Part shown: one piece after another, positions 62,118 through 64,000 of the stretch
Position numbering within the stretch: position 1 is the stretch's first letter
Layout: each line of letters opens with the position of its first letter
From: an uncultured Sphingomonas sp.
Lineage (GTDB): Bacteria; Pseudomonadota; Alphaproteobacteria; Sphingomonadales; Sphingomonadaceae
Assembly: GCA_913776045.1 (NCBI GenBank)
Contig: CAJYOI010000055.1
Coordinates: 1-64,000 of the forward strand
Reading direction: 5' to 3'
DNA: 64,000 nucleotides
Position numbers and translations under genes: made by a program
The notes under the pieces: model-generated
Told to the model about the DNA's origin: nothing
Database searches by the model: none
The model's input: the letters and a program-made list of their open reading frames with translations, nothing else

Positions 62118-64000
62118 ATGCCGACGCCAGCCCCCCGTCCCGACGAGCCATCCTATCTGAACGGCCTTAACGAACCCCAGCGCGAAGCCGTGCTGACGAC
62201 CGAGGGCCCGGTGCTGGTCCTGGCCGGCGCCGGCACCGGCAAGACCGCGGCACTGACCGCGCGGCTGGCGCACCTGCTCTACACGCGCAAGGCGTACCCG
62301 TCCGAAATCCTGAGTGTCACCTTCACCAACAAGGCGGCGAAGGAAATGCGCGAGCGCGTCGGCCGCCTCGTCGGCGATATGGTGGAGGGTATGCCGTGGC
62401 TTGGCACCTTCCACGCGATCGGCGCGAAAATGCTGCGGCGCCATGCCGAGCTCGTCGGGCTGCAATCGAACTTCACCATCCTCGACACCGATGACCAGAT
62501 CCGCCTTTTGAAGACCCTGATCGCCGATGCCGATATCGACGAGAAGCGCTTTCCAGCGCGCAGTCTGGCCGGTTTCATCGATAGCTGGAAGAACAAGGGG
62601 CTGACCCCGGCGCAACTCGATGCCGGCGAAAGCGAGCTCTACGCCAACGGCAAGGGCCAACAGCTATACCAGGCGTATCAGGACCGGCTGAAGACGCTGA
62701 ACGCCTGCGACTTCGGCGACCTGCTGCTCCACAGCCTGGTCATCCTGCGCGAACACCGCGAGGTGTTGCAACAGTATCAGCAGCGCTTCCGCTATATCAT
62801 GGTCGACGAATATCAGGACACCAACAGCGTCCAGTATCTCTGGCTGCGGTTGCTGGCGCAGGAGCGCAAGAACATCGCCTGCGTCGGCGACGACGACCAG
62901 TCGATCTATTCCTGGCGCGGCGCACAGGTCGAAAACATCCTTAAGTTCGAACGTGACTTTCCGGGCGCGGTCGTCATCCGGCTGGAGCAGAATTATCGCT
63001 CCACGCCGCACATCCTGGGCGCGGCGTCGGGCGTGATCGCCAACAACGGCGGACGGCTCGGCAAGACATTGTGGACCGAGCTCGACGCCGGCGAGAAGGT
63101 GAAGGTCATCGGGGTCTGGGACGGCCCCGAGGAAGCCCGCCGCGTAGGGCAGGAGATCGAGGCGTGTCAGGTCGCGGGCAAGAGCCTGGACGACATCGCC
63201 ATCCTGGTCCGCGCGCAACACCAGACCCGCGAGTTCGAAGACCGCTTCATCGCGATCGGCATGCCGTACCGCATCGTCGGGGGCTTCCGCTTCTACGAAC
63301 GCGCCGAAATCCGCGATGCGCTGGCATATCTGCGCGTGGTCGCGCAGCCTGCGGACGATCTAGCGTTCGAACGCATCGTCAACGTGCCGAAGCGTGGATT
63401 GGGCGACAAGGCGGTGGCGAAGCTCCACCAGCTCGCGCGCGCACTCGGCGTGCCGCTGAGCGAGGCCGCCGCGCGCATTCTCGACACCGACGAGATGACT
63501 GGCGCTGCGAAGAAATCGCTCGGTCGACTGGTGGCTGATTTTGCCAGCTGGCGGACCAAGGCGGCGGAGCTGCCGCATGCCGAGCTCGCGCGGCAGTTGC
63601 TCGACGAGAGCGGCTATACCGCGATGCTCCAGGCCGATCGCTCGGCGGAGGCTGCCGGGCGGCTCGAGAATCTCACCGAACTCGTCCGTGCGATGGAGGA
63701 ATATGACTCGCTAGGCGCGTTCCTCGAGCACGTCAGCTTGGTCATGGAGAACGATGGCGGCAACCGTGGTGCCCAGGTGACGATCATGACGATCCACGCC
63801 GCCAAGGGGTTGGAATTCGACACCGTGTTCTGCGCCGGGTGGGAGGAAGGGCTGTTCCCCTCGCAGCGATCCCTCGACGAAGGCGGCCTCGCCAGCCTCG
63901 AGGAGGAACGCCGCCTAGCCTATGTCGCAATCACCCGCGCGCGGCGCCGGGCGATCATCCTCCATGCCGCGAACCGTCGCATCTATGGCCAGTGGAATTC
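62118..64000 (+). CDS. uvrD: UvrD/PcrA-type DNA helicase, partial (cut by window edge)
   Basis: An SF1A 3'-5' helicase, 627 codons visible and running off the right edge. Motifs in order: Q motif LNEPQREAV; I LAGAGTGKT; Ia TFTNKAAKEM; II MVDEYQDTN; III VGDDDQSIYSWRGA; IV IRLEQNYRS; V TIMTIHAAKGLEF; VI YVAITRARRR. The end of the visible part approaches the C-terminal region. ATG 62118 (PTPAPRPDEP) is used. It works in nucleotide excision and mismatch repair and in fork rescue; no LexA box is seen before it. Confidence 0.94.
   Translation, partial: MPTPAPRPDEPSYLNGLNEPQREAVLTTEGPVLVLAGAGTGKTAALTARLAHLLYTRKAYPSEILSVTFTNKAAKEMRERVGRLVGDMVEGMPWLGTFHAIGAKMLRRHAELVGLQSNFTILDTDDQIRLLKTLIADADIDEKRFPARSLAGFIDSWKNKGLTPAQLDAGESELYANGKGQQLYQAYQDRLKTLNACDFGDLLLHSLVILREHREVLQQYQQRFRYIMVDEYQDTNSVQYLWLRLLAQERKNIACVGDDDQSIYSWRGAQVENILKFERDFPGAVVIRLEQNYRSTPHILGAASGVIANNGGRLGKTLWTELDAGEKVKVIGVWDGPEEARRVGQEIEACQVAGKSLDDIAILVRAQHQTREFEDRFIAIGMPYRIVGGFRFYERAEIRDALAYLRVVAQPADDLAFERIVNVPKRGLGDKAVAKLHQLARALGVPLSEAAARILDTDEMTGAAKKSLGRLVADFASWRTKAAELPHAELARQLLDESGYTAMLQADRSAEAAGRLENLTELVRAMEEYDSLGAFLEHVSLVMENDGGNRGAQVTIMTIHAAKGLEFDTVFCAGWEEGLFPSQRSLDEGGLASLEEERRLAYVAITRARRRAIILHAANRRIYGQWN

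Overview
The window reads as high-GC chromosomal DNA of a sphingomonad (Sphingomonas or a close relative). Three things point there. The cell-envelope cluster rpsB-tsf-pyrH-frr-uppS-cdsA-dxr-rseP-bamA-skp-fabZ lacks the lpx genes that sit in it in LPS-making proteobacteria. The LexA boxes are of the alphaproteobacterial type (GAAC-N7-GAAC). The intergenic repeats are of a kind I associate with this group. No rRNA or complete tRNA gene is visible.

Positions 1 to about 12461 are accessory DNA, best explained as the right-hand part of an integrated mobile element (prophage or integrative element). Leftward genes at 1-1940 include a LexA-like winged-helix protein and four small unknown proteins. 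Next come a PadR regulator with a 77-residue partner, and a leftward cargo group with two secreted proteins, a lipoprotein and a WYL/TerB-like protein. A CI-like/Cro-like divergent switch lies at 5468-6311. From it runs a rightward train of about fifteen very tightly overlapping small genes that includes a GapR-type DNA-binding protein, a 620-residue ParB-like protein and, last, an AlpA-type excisionase. The element appears to end at a 15-nt fragment that matches the 3' end of an alphaproteobacterial tRNA-Ser gene (12447-12461). Integrase and intact tRNA would then lie to the left of the window.

From 12479 to 26363 core genes run mostly leftward: PilZ protein, rpmE, fabZ, skp/ompH, bamA, rseP, dxr, cdsA, uppS, frr, pyrH, tsf, rpsB, then pssA and psd. 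Together they cover translation, isoprenoid and phospholipid synthesis and outer-membrane protein assembly. Between rpsB and pssA, a small membrane protein gene sits behind a promoter carrying a LexA-type box, making it a candidate SOS-induced gene. A phytanoyl-CoA dioxygenase-like gene at 26442-27119 is broken by one in-frame TGA.

From 27234 to 45580 come icd, a K+/H+ antiporter, alaS, a TPR protein, an M24 peptidase, a dicarboxylate symporter, a GST, a methyltransferase, recA with a perfect SOS box, an M28 peptidase, and a tonB-exbB-exbD-exbD operon. From 45822 to the end are a GNAT enzyme, the trpF-trpB-orf-trpA-accD-folC run, an AmpG-like permease, a Rieske oxygenase, a single-domain response regulator, rluB-rsmD, an amidohydrolase, an MFS transporter, a HisKA_2-type histidine kinase, a GFA-domain protein, and a uvrD-type helicase cut by the right edge. 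Three intergenic inverted-repeat elements lie in this last part, and one supplies the C-terminal codons of the Rieske gene.
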